Of a stretch of 37,442 nt of DNA, positions 7,810 through 15,484 are shown piece after piece; within the stretch, counting starts at the first letter, position 1, and every line of letters begins with the position of its first letter. Source of the DNA: a virus; the IMG/VR virus record IMGVR_UViG_3300031772_000120, positions 1-37,442 of that record; one strand, written 5' to 3'. The notes beneath the pieces are model-generated. The model searched no databases and was not told the origin of the DNA. It saw nothing but the letters and a program-made list of their open reading frames with translations. The translations under genes were made by a program, and so were the position numbers.

Positions 7810-9000
7810 ATGCCACGAACAAACTCAGTAAATTTTTCCGGTCTCGAAAAATACGTAGTTGATCCGTCTGATGCAAACGGCGCATACAGCACAATACAGT
7901 CAGCGGTAGACGCTGCAAGTCTTGCAGGAGGCGGTTGCGTCTATGTGCAAAAAGGGACATACACCGAGACGGTCACATGCAAAGACCTCGTAAAAATCGC
8001 AGCTCTTGGCGTAGATGGACAATCGCAAAACGTGAAAGTCATCGGGCAAATTCTTCTCGACACAACGGCAGCGGCGATTAAGTGTAGCATTCAAGGCCTC
8101 TATGTAGAGAGCGCGGCTGCTACTCCGGCAGTGTCTATAATCGGCGCAAACGGAGCTACGGTAGACTTTGCGGGATGCTCTTTCAACGCGGTATCAGGTG
8201 CTGCTTACAATTGCACGTCAGGAGCGTCATTTGTCCGCATGGCTAATTGCGTATTTTCAGCTGCTGCGGGACAAAAAATCCTCAACGTATCCGCGGGCTT
8301 TTTGCTGATGAATAACTGCCCGATGAACACGACTGATACGGCCAGCACGATCAGCGGCGGTTTCGTCGTATGCAGAGATTCAGACAGATGGATTGAGACT
8401 TTGGACATTACCGGCGGTACATACAATCTTAGCGGAGGTTTCTTAGTTATTCCGGCAACCTTTCCGATCGCAAAAGTATCAACCGGAGCCACATTTAACT
8501 TCTACAATGCCCGTATCACCGGCAGCCCGTCCCCAACATCCGGTTTCATCGTAGACGGTAACGGAGCAGGAACGAGCGGCACGTTTGAGTTCTCCGGAGT
8601 TGTTCCCGGAAGCGCGACATTTATTGCGGATCCGGATCTGACGGTTAGACCTCTCGTAAATTTGCCTTCCTACCCGTTAGTGGTCTCGGCATCTCAAACA
8701 ATGGTTAGGAACGGCACGTACTACGTAACAGCCGGAACTCCAACATTAACTCTTCCTCAAGCCTCAGATACAAGAATCGGCGACTTTTGCAAAGTGGTTT
8801 TACGAGGTGGAACTTCTTGGGTAATTGCCCAAACAGGAACTCAAGACATACGACTTGGTAGCTCAATTACCACGGCCGGAGTCGGCGGATCTTTAGCATC
8901 TTCTGCGGACGGAGATACCGTAACTATTGAGTGCGTATCGGCTTCAGGAGCAACCAACTGGGTAGCAACTAGCGTTATTGGTTCAATTACAGTCGTTTAA
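7810..9000 (+). CDS. Right-handed beta-helix tail spike, copy 3
   Basis: A 396-residue protein, the closest relative of copy 2: same length and nearly the same first 17 residues (MPRTNSVNFSGLEKYVVD). YSTIQSAVDAASLAGGGCVYVQKGTYTETVTC is a classic pectin-lyase-fold start. The middle is divergent, consistent with specificity-determining coils. The C-terminal cap (GGTSWVIAQTGTQDIRLG ... SASGATNWVATSVIGSITVV) is conserved. RBS AAGGAG lies 6 nt before the ATG. Confidence 0.72.
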   Translation: MPRTNSVNFSGLEKYVVDPSDANGAYSTIQSAVDAASLAGGGCVYVQKGTYTETVTCKDLVKIAALGVDGQSQNVKVIGQILLDTTAAAIKCSIQGLYVESAAATPAVSIIGANGATVDFAGCSFNAVSGAAYNCTSGASFVRMANCVFSAAAGQKILNVSAGFLLMNNCPMNTTDTASTISGGFVVCRDSDRWIETLDITGGTYNLSGGFLVIPATFPIAKVSTGATFNFYNARITGSPSPTSGFIVDGNGAGTSGTFEFSGVVPGSATFIADPDLTVRPLVNLPSYPLVVSASQTMVRNGTYYVTAGTPTLTLPQASDTRIGDFCKVVLRGGTSWVIAQTGTQDIRLGSSITTAGVGGSLASSADGDTVTIECVSASGATNWVATSVIGSITVV

Positions 9001-9008
9001 GGAGTTTT

Positions 9009-10301
9009 ATGACACGAGTAAATTCAACAAATTTTACTGGTTTAGAGCGATTTGTAGTTGATCAAGACGCTTCTAGAGGAAACTTTACCACGATCCAAGC
9101 TGCGATTGACGCAGCTGCGCTTGTCGGAAATTGCACGATCTGGATTAATCCGGGCACTTATTCCGAAAATCTTGTTTTTGGGACTGGTAACTTTAGCATC
9201 GTTGGGAATCAAGCCTACAGAGCGTATCAAGTTACAATCGATGGAAATTGCACATTTACCAATCATATTGGAAACTTTACGATTCAAAATGTGAATTTCA
9301 GCGCGGCAGTGGGCGATAATATCACTGTAACGTCGAATGCTGCGGCATCAGCCAATATACAGTTAGACGACTGTACGTTTAATTCTCAGCTAGGAAAGTG
9401 TATTGTAGCTACGCTTACAGCGCCTGCAACATTTTCGATCGATATGAATCGATGTGACATGCAAGGGCAAACGGGAAATATTCTTTTAGACGGCCCTGTA
9501 ACCTCAAGCGTGAATTATTGCCAAATGAACACTAATTCCGGAGACGTTTTCGACTTAGATAACGGCGCTTCGATGATGCCTGTTTACACGAATTGTAACT
9601 CCGCTTTGGGTGGCGGAGTTACGATCCGAGGGGCAACGTGTAGCTTCACTTGCTTGTACTGCGTAGGTTCTTACGCGCTTGAGCTAGTAACTTTCCTAGC
9701 AGCAGGTGAAGCCATTGTCGTTTACACCGGCTTGGCTTGCACTGCGCCGTCCGGATTCTGGGCGACAGGAGCTGGAACGCTAATTTATACAGCCGTCGGC
9801 AATATTTTTGGTAAGACCGTAGATCCCGTCACGAGTCAAGTGACTTTCCCGTTGCAAGCAACAGGCACAGCAGGCACGACAGTAACAGCAGTTCGTGGAT
9901 CAGTAGGCTTTGACTCCACAAGTTTCGCGGTGTCAGCCGATGGATTTGTCACTTTTGTCGGAAGCACAAGCGGCCTCACACACACCGCGATTGTCGCTAA
10001 CCAGACGCTCGCAGTGCAAAACGGATACTATGTCACCGCAGGAGCTTTGAGCCTCGCTCTACCTGCTGTAAGCGCCCTAGGAGACGTTATCGAGGCCACA
10101 CTTGCACCAACAGGCACATCATTCGTGATAACGCAAGGAGCAGGCCAGCAAATCACTCTAGGATCTGTAAGTAGTACCGTAGGTGCCGGGGGTTCTGTTG
10201 CAACGAGTGCGACGGGTGACTCTCTACGTATTGAGTGCGTAGTTGCTAACCTTTCTTGGCAAGTTGTGGGCGGATTTACCGGGACATTCGTTACGGTATG
10301 A
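9009..10301 (+). CDS. Right-handed beta-helix tail spike, copy 4
   Basis: A 430-residue protein with N-terminus MTRVNSTNFTGLERFVVD, then FTTIQAAIDAAALVGNCTIWINPGTYSENL, a diverged Cys-containing beta-helix region, and a C-terminal cap (NGYYVTAGALSLALPAVSALGDVIEA ... FVITQGAGQQI) closest to copy 1. The RBS is identical to that of copy 3 (AAGGAGTTTT-ATG). The stop overlaps the next small ORF. Confidence 0.72.
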   Translation: MTRVNSTNFTGLERFVVDQDASRGNFTTIQAAIDAAALVGNCTIWINPGTYSENLVFGTGNFSIVGNQAYRAYQVTIDGNCTFTNHIGNFTIQNVNFSAAVGDNITVTSNAAASANIQLDDCTFNSQLGKCIVATLTAPATFSIDMNRCDMQGQTGNILLDGPVTSSVNYCQMNTNSGDVFDLDNGASMMPVYTNCNSALGGGVTIRGATCSFTCLYCVGSYALELVTFLAAGEAIVVYTGLACTAPSGFWATGAGTLIYTAVGNIFGKTVDPVTSQVTFPLQATGTAGTTVTAVRGSVGFDSTSFAVSADGFVTFVGSTSGLTHTAIVANQTLAVQNGYYVTAGALSLALPAVSALGDVIEATLAPTGTSFVITQGAGQQITLGSVSSTVGAGGSVATSATGDSLRIECVVANLSWQVVGGFTGTFVTV

Positions 10302-10402
10302 CCTCTTTAGAGAAGTTCGGCAAAATAATGCGAGAGAATTGGATTTCTTTTTTAGTCCTCCTATTGATAGTCGCATGCCTTTTACGCGACTTCTTGCGGT
10401 AA
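10298..10402 (+). CDS. 34-aa single-span membrane protein (holin-like candidate)
   Basis: The ATG overlaps the stop of spike 4 (ATGA). The product has a short charged N-terminus, one hydrophobic segment (WISFLVLLLIVACLL) and a basic end (RDFLR). This layout fits a small phage holin or pinholin, but no endolysin was recognised nearby, so the lysis role is only a suggestion. Confidence 0.45.
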   Translation: MTSLEKFGKIMRENWISFLVLLLIVACLLRDFLR

Positions 10403-10426
10403 AAAAATATCTCAAGTAAATTCAAT

Positions 10427-10448
10427 CCCCTAAACCAAAATTTAGGGG
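10427..10448 (+). promoter_or_regulatory. Hairpin sequestering the ribosome-binding site of the 10455 gene
   Basis: CCCCTAAA (10427-10434) pairs perfectly with TTTAGGGG (10441-10448) across a 6-nt loop. The 3' arm contains the only plausible Shine-Dalgarno (AGGGG), 6 nt before the ATG at 10455. The helix would block initiation unless opened. It lacks a U-tract, so it is not a normal terminator. Confidence 0.5.
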
Positions 10449-10454
10449 AATTTC

Positions 10455-10685
10455 ATGTACGAACAGCTCACATTCATCGAACCGTCAATCGAATCTGTAG
10501 ACAGTAAGATAGAACTCTTGAAGCAGAGCATGGATCTTATGAGGAAGCGTCTATTTGCAGACATGGGAGCCATGAAACGAGACGTTGATTTCCTCTCTGA
10601 GCAGATTGAGCATGTTGTAGCGGTGATAGAGATCCTGACCAAGACCGAAATGGCTCACAGGTTTACCGAGATACCCATTCTTTGA
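10455..10685 (+). CDS. Small coiled-coil protein
   Basis: A 76-residue protein. Heptad-like spacing of Ile/Leu/Val and charged residues over residues 10-65 (IESVDSKIELLKQSMDLMRKRL ... DFLSEQIEHVVAVIEIL) predicts a coiled coil. Family unknown. Its 3' end overlaps the converging leftward gene by 31 nt. Confidence 0.55.
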   Translation: MYEQLTFIEPSIESVDSKIELLKQSMDLMRKRLFADMGAMKRDVDFLSEQIEHVVAVIEILTKTEMAHRFTEIPIL

Positions 10686-11032
10686 GAAAATTCTTTGATG
10701 TCGTCTATATGAATCACGTACGCAGCTGCTTTGCGTTTGTGTTTTAGCCCTCTTGATCGGATAGAGTAGTAAACGAAATTATTCGGTACATGTAGAAGGC
10801 ATGCAGTTTCTGTGACTGAATATTCTCCTTTAGATTTATCGAAAACAAGTTCACCGTTTATTACACTAGTTTTTCTAGAGTATCGGTTTTTTATGTACTC
10901 AAGTACGTCGGAGTTAGATATTTTCCATTGATACGCACATTTTAAAGCACGTATCTTTTTCTGTTTAACTGCAACATAAACAGCTTGTCTTGTTATATTT
11001 AACAGTTTAGCCGCTTCTAATATTGTCATCAT
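10655..11032 (-). CDS. Two-domain helix-turn-helix DNA-binding protein
   Basis: A 125-residue protein with two excisionase/MerR-type helix-turn-helix units. Residues 2-48 contain MTILEAAKLLNITRQAVYVAVKQKKI then a YQWKISNSDVLEYIK wing. Residues 68-120 contain YSVTETACLLHVPNNFVYYSIRSRGL then a YVIHIDDIKEF wing. This is the standard layout of HTH_17 proteins, often regulators or recombination directionality factors. The start overlaps the upstream zinc-ribbon gene by 26 nt. I recall similar proteins in chlamydial genomes. Confidence 0.72.
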   Translation of the reverse strand: MMTILEAAKLLNITRQAVYVAVKQKKIRALKCAYQWKISNSDVLEYIKNRYSRKTSVINGELVFDKSKGEYSVTETACLLHVPNNFVYYSIRSRGLKHKRKAAAYVIHIDDIKEFSQRMGISVNL

Positions 11033-11195
11033 CTAAAAGTCCTTGCGAGTCAGTCCTTATTGTCATGCAGTTATCCTTCTCGGGATTGATTAAAACCATC
11101 CCTTGGAAACCGCAACGGGAACAACGATGACGAATGAAAACTTTCTTTACAAGAGGTTTTTCAAAGAAACAGCGAGGACATTTTAGAGATAACAT
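11007..11195 (-). CDS. Small zinc-ribbon protein
   Basis: A 62-residue protein with CPRC (residues 6-9) and CSRC (residues 25-28) knuckles about 15 residues apart, the pattern of a treble-clef/zinc-ribbon fold. The tail is acidic. It lies in a leftward group with the two-HTH gene. Probably nucleic-acid or protein binding; function unknown. Confidence 0.6.
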   Translation of the reverse strand: MLSLKCPRCFFEKPLVKKVFIRHRCSRCGFQGMVLINPEKDNCMTIRTDSQGLLDDDNIRSG

Positions 11196-11199
11196 AGGG

Positions 11200-11433
11200 T
11201 CATTTGTGATGAGCGCTTTCGATCATAGAGAATATCGCTTGTGCACAAGATTGGCAATGAAATGCCGTCTCAAATAGAGCTGTGGTCTCCACGTCGATGA
11301 AGTATCCGGAAGACTCTACGGAATGGCAGCGGTAGCAAGATTGACCTTTGCTTAAGGACTCTAGGGAACTGGTGGACAAGGTGGATTCTCGTTGAAGATT
11401 AAGTTGTTCTCGCTCATGGTGGGTGGACGCCAA
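11200..11433 (-). CDS. Small Cys-rich protein
   Basis: A 77-residue ORF with a TTG start and two CxxC pairs (CYRC at about residue 33, CQSC at about residue 60), suggesting one zinc site. It sits 4 nt upstream of the zinc-ribbon gene in the same orientation. The start is uncertain, since the initiator is not ATG and the RBS is weak. Confidence 0.48.
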   Translation of the reverse strand: MASTHHEREQLNLQRESTLSTSSLESLSKGQSCYRCHSVESSGYFIDVETTALFETAFHCQSCAQAIFSMIESAHHK

Positions 11434-11449
11434 AAAGAAGCTCTACCTT

Positions 11450-11494
11450 CTTTTAAAAACAAAAACCGTTTAGGATTTTGGCCTAAACGGTTTT
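11450..11494 (-). terminator. Leftward intrinsic terminator in the leader of the 11433-10655 genes
   Basis: A 13-bp perfect inverted repeat (arms 11462-11474 and 11482-11494, 7-nt loop). On the minus strand the stem is followed by TTTTTGTTTTT. It lies just upstream of the leftward gene group, so it either stops leftward transcription coming from beyond 11500 or acts as an attenuator for that group. The rightward U-tract is weaker. Confidence 0.65.
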
Positions 11495-11653
11495 CTGGAT
11501 TGGCTTCCATTTAATCGTGACTAACGGGTCACAATAACAACTAATTACGAGATAACTAGCAGCTATGCCACGAAGTCTAAAAGATCAAGTCATTTTCTGA
11601 CTACTCAATAAGATATTTGATAGCTCTAGTTGTCTCCTCCAAGAGGAGAATTC

Positions 11654-12628
11654 ATGTCGGATCATCAAGAAATACCGGGTCAACACCTTCCTCGCAGCTT
11701 CAAAGGAATTTGGATTCCTAAAGAAGTTTGGACGAATCCATTTCTTTCATTATTTGAAAAATGCCTGTGGGCTGAGATTCATAGCTTAGATCACGAAGAA
11801 AGGGGATGCACGGCTTCAAACCAATACCTTTGCAATTTCTTCGGGACTCATGAAAAGACTCTTCAACGAGGTCTTGCAAAGCTTAAAAGTATGGGGTACG
11901 TCTCGGTAGAATCATTTGACGGCAGGCATAGAATCATGCGTGCGCCTATCAAGGACATTTTTGTCACCCCAGCCCAGACATCGCCCGAGACCCCCGACCA
12001 ATGTCGGGGCAGAGGTGACAAATTTGTCACCCCAGACCCGTCAAATTTGTCCGGCTCAACTCCTGCATATATAGATAAGGGTATAGATGAGGGTATAGTT
12101 CTTTCTTGTCCCCCTTCCCCCGAAACGGGGAACTCCGGGGTCGAAGCGACACCCGAGAAGTCAGAACCTACCTCTTCTAAGAAATCATTTCCTTCTCAGG
12201 AAGCAAGCAATCTAGCTCAGGAGCTCTTGGGCTGCATTCTGAAAGTCCACGAGAAGTTCAAGCCGCCTAATCTCATAGTATGGGCTAAAGACGTAGATCT
12301 CATGCTCAGGAGAGATGGTAGAACGCCTGAGGAAATCCGCCGATTGCTTGCTTACACCTTTGACATGGATGCCTTTTGGGCTAAGACACTACAGTCTGCG
12401 GAAGGGTTGCGTAGAAACTTCGACAAGATCTGGATGAGGATGGATAACAAAATAACTGACAAGAAAAGCTCCTTACAGCAGCTTCAAGAGATTTGCTCTT
12501 CCAAAGGCTTCGAGATCGCAATAGGAAGTTTCCAGATTACGGTGATTTACCCTAACGGGCAATCCGCTCTCTTCGAGAACAACGAGGATCGAATTCTTGA
12601 GCAAATCGATCGTTTTAGGAGATTGTAG
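11654..12628 (+). CDS. Replication-initiator-like winged-helix protein
   Basis: A 324-residue protein. ATG at 11654 was chosen because AGAGGAGA lies 5 nt upstream. Residues 10-95 (SFKGIWIPKEVWTNPFLSLFEKCLWAEIHSLD ... NFFGTHEKTLQRGLAKLKSMGYVSVE) match the winged-helix domain of phage/plasmid replication proteins (O / DnaT-like). The middle (about 105-185) is a Pro/Ser/Thr-rich linker. The C-terminal part (195-265) is helical and could be the helicase-loader contact. It probably directs phage DNA replication; no helicase gene was recognised, so the host enzyme may be recruited. Confidence 0.6.
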   Translation: MSDHQEIPGQHLPRSFKGIWIPKEVWTNPFLSLFEKCLWAEIHSLDHEERGCTASNQYLCNFFGTHEKTLQRGLAKLKSMGYVSVESFDGRHRIMRAPIKDIFVTPAQTSPETPDQCRGRGDKFVTPDPSNLSGSTPAYIDKGIDEGIVLSCPPSPETGNSGVEATPEKSEPTSSKKSFPSQEASNLAQELLGCILKVHEKFKPPNLIVWAKDVDLMLRRDGRTPEEIRRLLAYTFDMDAFWAKTLQSAEGLRRNFDKIWMRMDNKITDKKSSLQQLQEICSSKGFEIAIGSFQITVIYPNGQSALFENNEDRILEQIDRFRRL

Positions 12629-12656
12629 TCGTGCATACTGAATCGACACATCCTGA

Positions 12657-12693
12657 AAACGTGTCGAAAAATTAACGAAATTTCGACACGTTT
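12657..12693. repeat. 13-bp inverted repeat between replication and fibre genes
   Basis: AAACGTGTCGAAA (12657-12669) and TTTCGACACGTTT (12681-12693) are perfect complements with an 11-nt loop. A partial third copy (TCGACACA) lies just before at about 12643. There is no U-tract. It could be a bidirectional stop, an operator or part of an origin next to the initiator gene. Confidence 0.55.
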
Positions 12694-12749
12694 AGCGCTT
12701 GCAGAGAAAAATTCTTTCTAGCAATGTAAACTTTACAGGAGTTTTTTTT

Positions 12750-14174
12750 ATGGTCAAGAGGATTACAGCATACGGAGTCGGCGGAGCAGTTATCCCACTT
12801 GCGCCACAAGCCGTGAAAAGCAACGGAGTCCCCGACAACTCAAGCGTTAAGTATATCCTCGGCCAGATGGTTCTCAACACGGCTGCGAACGAGTGGCTAA
12901 TCTATAACGGCGAGCAAGACGAGTACACCGTTATCGGAGGGGGAGGGATTGAGACCGTCAATACCATAGCTCCCGACATAGCGCATAACTTCACGATTGC
13001 TGCCGGCGCCGGCATCACGATTACTCCTGGGACGAACGAGATCACGCTTTCCTCTTCCGGCGGTGGTGCCGGTGTAGATACGTTTGTCACCGAACTAAAT
13101 ACTCCTTGCGTGCCCAACGGTTCGGGGGAAATTAACACCACTTCATCTACAAGCACGTTTACGGATGCTGTAGTCCCAAATTCGAACATTCTGAACATTG
13201 AAGTGCAAGCACCCGATCATAATATTTTGGTAGGAAAAGGAGGGAATGTAGTCGTAGGCTCGATCGCACCTAGCGCGGCTTCAGGCATCCCGCTTGTTTC
13301 TAATGGCGTTGCAGCCGATCCTAGCTACTCAACCGCAGAAGTTGTCGGTGGAGGCACGGGACTCGTTTCTACGGCTCCGTACGCAGTCCTAGCGGGTGGC
13401 ACGAGTAGCACGAATCCGTTGCAACAGGTCTCAGGACTCGGAACCTCGGGGCAAGTTCTTACCAGCAACGGAGCTGCCATGTTGCCGACTTGGCAAGCAG
13501 GTGGCGGGGGATCGGGATTCTCCTCAATTGTCACGCAAACCTTTGCAGCGTCAGGCACCTATACGCCAACCGCCGCGATGAAGTATTGCATGATCGAAGT
13601 AGTTGGAGCCGGGGGAGCGGGCGGGGGATCTACCGTTTCGGGAGCTGGGGATACCTGTGTCGGTGGCGGAGGGGGTGGCGGAGGCTATGCTAGGGGGTCA
13701 TTTTCAGCCGCTACTATAGGAGTGTCACAAGTTGTTACAATCGGCGCAGGCGGTATAGGCGCATCTGGTGCTACAGGGGGAACAGGCGGCACAACTTCGG
13801 TTGGAGCTCTTATATCTGCAACAGGAGGAGTTGGTGGAAACGAAGCGGGGCCAGCTACGTTTGCCCTTGCAAGCTCAGGAGCTGGCGGAGCGGGAGCGAG
13901 CGGTGATTTCCAGTGCCAAGGATGCCCGGGATCTTTTGGATTTGGGCTTGTAAGCGCAGGAGCCGGCATATCAATGTCAATCATGGGCGGACAGGGCGGA
14001 TCTTCTTTTTTCGGCGGAGGAGCTGTGTCGATAGTCAACAACGCTGGGGCATTTAATGGCAACGCGGCAACTTCACACGGTGGGGGGGGTGGCGGTTCAA
14101 CCACAGGTTCAGCGGCTGCAGCAACGGGCGGAAACGGTGCAAACGGGTTAGTTGTAGTAACAGAATTTATTTAA
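12750..14174 (+). CDS. Glycine-rich tail fibre / adhesin
   Basis: A 474-residue protein starting MVKRITAYGVGGAVIPLAPQ, with the same ~55-residue N-terminal domain as the fibre at 3789, so both probably occupy the same virion attachment site. The middle is Thr/Ser/Gly-rich. Residues about 275-474 form a glycine-rich adhesin-type domain with long Gly runs and alternating Gly-Ala-Gly motifs, ending TGGNGANGLVVVTEFI, a tail typical of polyglycine-helix adhesins. ATG at 12750 follows ACAGGAG. It is separated from the main spike cluster by ~2.4 kb of regulatory and replication genes. Confidence 0.7.
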   Translation: MVKRITAYGVGGAVIPLAPQAVKSNGVPDNSSVKYILGQMVLNTAANEWLIYNGEQDEYTVIGGGGIETVNTIAPDIAHNFTIAAGAGITITPGTNEITLSSSGGGAGVDTFVTELNTPCVPNGSGEINTTSSTSTFTDAVVPNSNILNIEVQAPDHNILVGKGGNVVVGSIAPSAASGIPLVSNGVAADPSYSTAEVVGGGTGLVSTAPYAVLAGGTSSTNPLQQVSGLGTSGQVLTSNGAAMLPTWQAGGGGSGFSSIVTQTFAASGTYTPTAAMKYCMIEVVGAGGAGGGSTVSGAGDTCVGGGGGGGGYARGSFSAATIGVSQVVTIGAGGIGASGATGGTGGTTSVGALISATGGVGGNEAGPATFALASSGAGGAGASGDFQCQGCPGSFGFGLVSAGAGISMSIMGGQGGSSFFGGGAVSIVNNAGAFNGNAATSHGGGGGGSTTGSAAAATGGNGANGLVVVTEFI

Positions 14175-14189
14175 GGTATTTTGGTCAAT

Positions 14190-14466
14190 CACCCCTCCCT
14201 AAAGGGAGGAGCTTGAAAGGCAACTAACAAGCTCGAAGTTGACCAGCCTCAGCTCTAGGGAAACCTGGAGCTACGTTAGGAGCGAATATATAGGTACCGT
14301 GGGATGCTTCTCCAGTCCCACGCTCTACGGTAAGCGGTTAAACAGGCGTACGGGTTAAACCAGTGCTGCTTACTCACAAACCGCTCCATAACTTTGGCGA
14401 GGAGACCATTACCCGGGAAACCGGAGCGCGGGTAACCGCAAGCGGGGTCGAAAGACCCCATTTTTT
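14190..14466 (+). ncRNA. Unassigned highly structured RNA with intrinsic terminator
   Basis: This ~280-nt non-coding stretch is packed with perfect stems. TGGTCAA (14191-14197) closes with TTGACCA (14239-14245), enclosing CCTCCCT/AGGGAGG and GAGCTTG/CAAGCTC. AGCTCTAGG and CCTGGAGCT form a 9-bp stem with a GAAA loop (14251-14272). GTGGGA/TCCCAC, GTAAGC/GCTTAC and TTACCCG/CGGGTAA follow. The end is GGGGTC-GAAA-GACCCC plus TTTTTT (about 14442-14466). Several GNRA tetraloops suggest tertiary folding. I cannot match it to RNase P, tmRNA or 6S RNA, nor to the capsid-gene introns. It may be a phage packaging-type or regulatory RNA. Confidence 0.6.
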
Positions 14467-14533
14467 AACACCTTAAAGAGGAGAGGCAGTTCCTCCCCGG
14501 CCTAAAGGCCAGGGTTTCCCTGCCGTCAAAAAG

Positions 14534-14674
14534 ATGAAATCATTGAAAAAAGAGTTCAAAAAACACCTTAAAGGTGACGCAAAAGACTTGAAAGATATCA
14601 GCAAAGACGTGAAACATATGAAAAAAGAAGACGCTCTGGAAGCAAAGCGCCTTCATCTCAATAAAAAGAAGTAG
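14534..14674 (+). CDS. Small lysine-rich protein (46 aa)
   Basis: The frame from the ATG at 14534 encodes a highly charged helical peptide (MKSLKKEFKKHLKGDAKDLKDISKDVKHMKK ...). Coding periodicity looks real, but the RBS is weak. It follows the structured RNA. Possibly a small nucleic-acid-associated protein; family unknown. Confidence 0.45.
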   Translation: MKSLKKEFKKHLKGDAKDLKDISKDVKHMKKEDALEAKRLHLNKKK

Positions 14675-14821
14675 CTATCTCAACATCGAGTTCTTGATAG
14701 CTTTGATCGCTACGTTTTTGATCTTGTTGATCATTATGAGGCATGGGATGCAAATGATCATCGCTCCAACAAAACATCCGAAAATAAAATCGATACACAT
14801 ATTGTCTATATCTCCAATCAT
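14675..14821 (-). CDS. Small single-span membrane protein (48 aa)
   Basis: Minus-strand ATG preceded by TTAGGAAAAACC. The product MIGDIDNMCIDFIFGCFVGAMIICIPCLIMINKIKN has one ~20-residue hydrophobic segment and a basic C-terminal helix. It ends the leftward early operon, 9 nt after the exonuclease gene. Could be a holin-like or accessory membrane protein; not assignable. Confidence 0.5.
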   Translation of the reverse strand: MIGDIDNMCIDFIFGCFVGAMIICIPCLIMINKIKNVAIKAIKNSMLR

Positions 14822-14830
14822 TGGTTTTTC

Positions 14831-15427
14831 CTAAGTTTCAGGTGGGTCGAAATTCAACACTCTAGCTAAAAACGCTAGTTCCTTCGTGAAAAGCTCGATG
14901 CAATATTGCTCGTCGCGCTTCACCGTAATCGGGATGCCTGCCGTCCCGTCATCGCTCCAATACACCATCTCATTCACTCCGCAGAGATCCATTTGATGTT
15001 GTAGCTGGGCGACATAGTATTTCGGCACGTAACCGCACTGTGCGTCAAAGTGAGCCTTTTTCCCGGGTAACTTGATCTCAGCTATGTGGGGCTCCCCCCT
15101 CTCATCCTCATAGTACCCGTCTAACGACGCGATAAAGTTAGGGTGAGCGATACTCTGTACTACCATCGGCTCATACTTTACGCCGAAGTGAGCGTTCATC
15201 CGTTGCCTAGCCGCCTCTTCAAGATCATTGCCTCGTTGCATCGCTGCGGTCTTTTTCTTTGTAATGCCTAGCGCCATCTCTTCCCAAAGCTGAAAAGGAC
15301 TGCACCACGGATTCTCACACATCACTGAGCTTGCGCGAGACGCGGTCATCTTGTTTTTTCTAAAGTCGTGCCAAGCCGGATCGCCTTGTACTAAATCAAC
15401 TTTCTTGTAACGATATCCTTCGTACAT
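14831..15427 (-). CDS. YqaJ / lambda-exonuclease-type recombination nuclease
   Basis: A 198-residue protein from the ATG at 15427 (AGGTG 7 nt upstream; an in-frame TTG lies further out). Family motifs in order: WHDFRKNKMTASRASSV near the N-terminus, RGNDLEEAARQ (about residue 70), the catalytic SLDGYYEDERGEPHIAEIKLPG (D...ExK, about 105-127), and YYVAQLQHQMDLCG (about 143-156). These are the signature residues of YqaJ/lambda-Exo 5'-3' dsDNA exonucleases. It lies directly downstream of an ERF-type annealing protein, the standard two-component phage recombination pair. Confidence 0.85.
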   Translation of the reverse strand: MYEGYRYKKVDLVQGDPAWHDFRKNKMTASRASSVMCENPWCSPFQLWEEMALGITKKKTAAMQRGNDLEEAARQRMNAHFGVKYEPMVVQSIAHPNFIASLDGYYEDERGEPHIAEIKLPGKKAHFDAQCGYVPKYYVAQLQHQMDLCGVNEMVYWSDDGTAGIPITVKRDEQYCIELFTKELAFLARVLNFDPPET

Positions 15428-15452
15428 TGCAATACACCTCAATGTTCATGTT

Positions 15453-15484
15453 AACCCCTCCGTTACAAGAGGGGTTTTTTGTTT
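15453..15484 (+). terminator. Rightward intrinsic terminator opposing the early operon
   Basis: AACCCCTC (15453-15460) pairs with GAGGGGTT (15469-15476), followed on the plus strand by a run of T. It lies between two leftward genes, so it would stop rightward (antisense) transcription entering the early operon, for example from the 12750-14674 region. Confidence 0.6.

Noticed and set aside
14276-14461. Minus-strand 61-codon ORF inside the structured RNA.
   Set aside because: It lies entirely in paired RNA sequence, has no ribosome-binding site, and its composition is explained by the stems.
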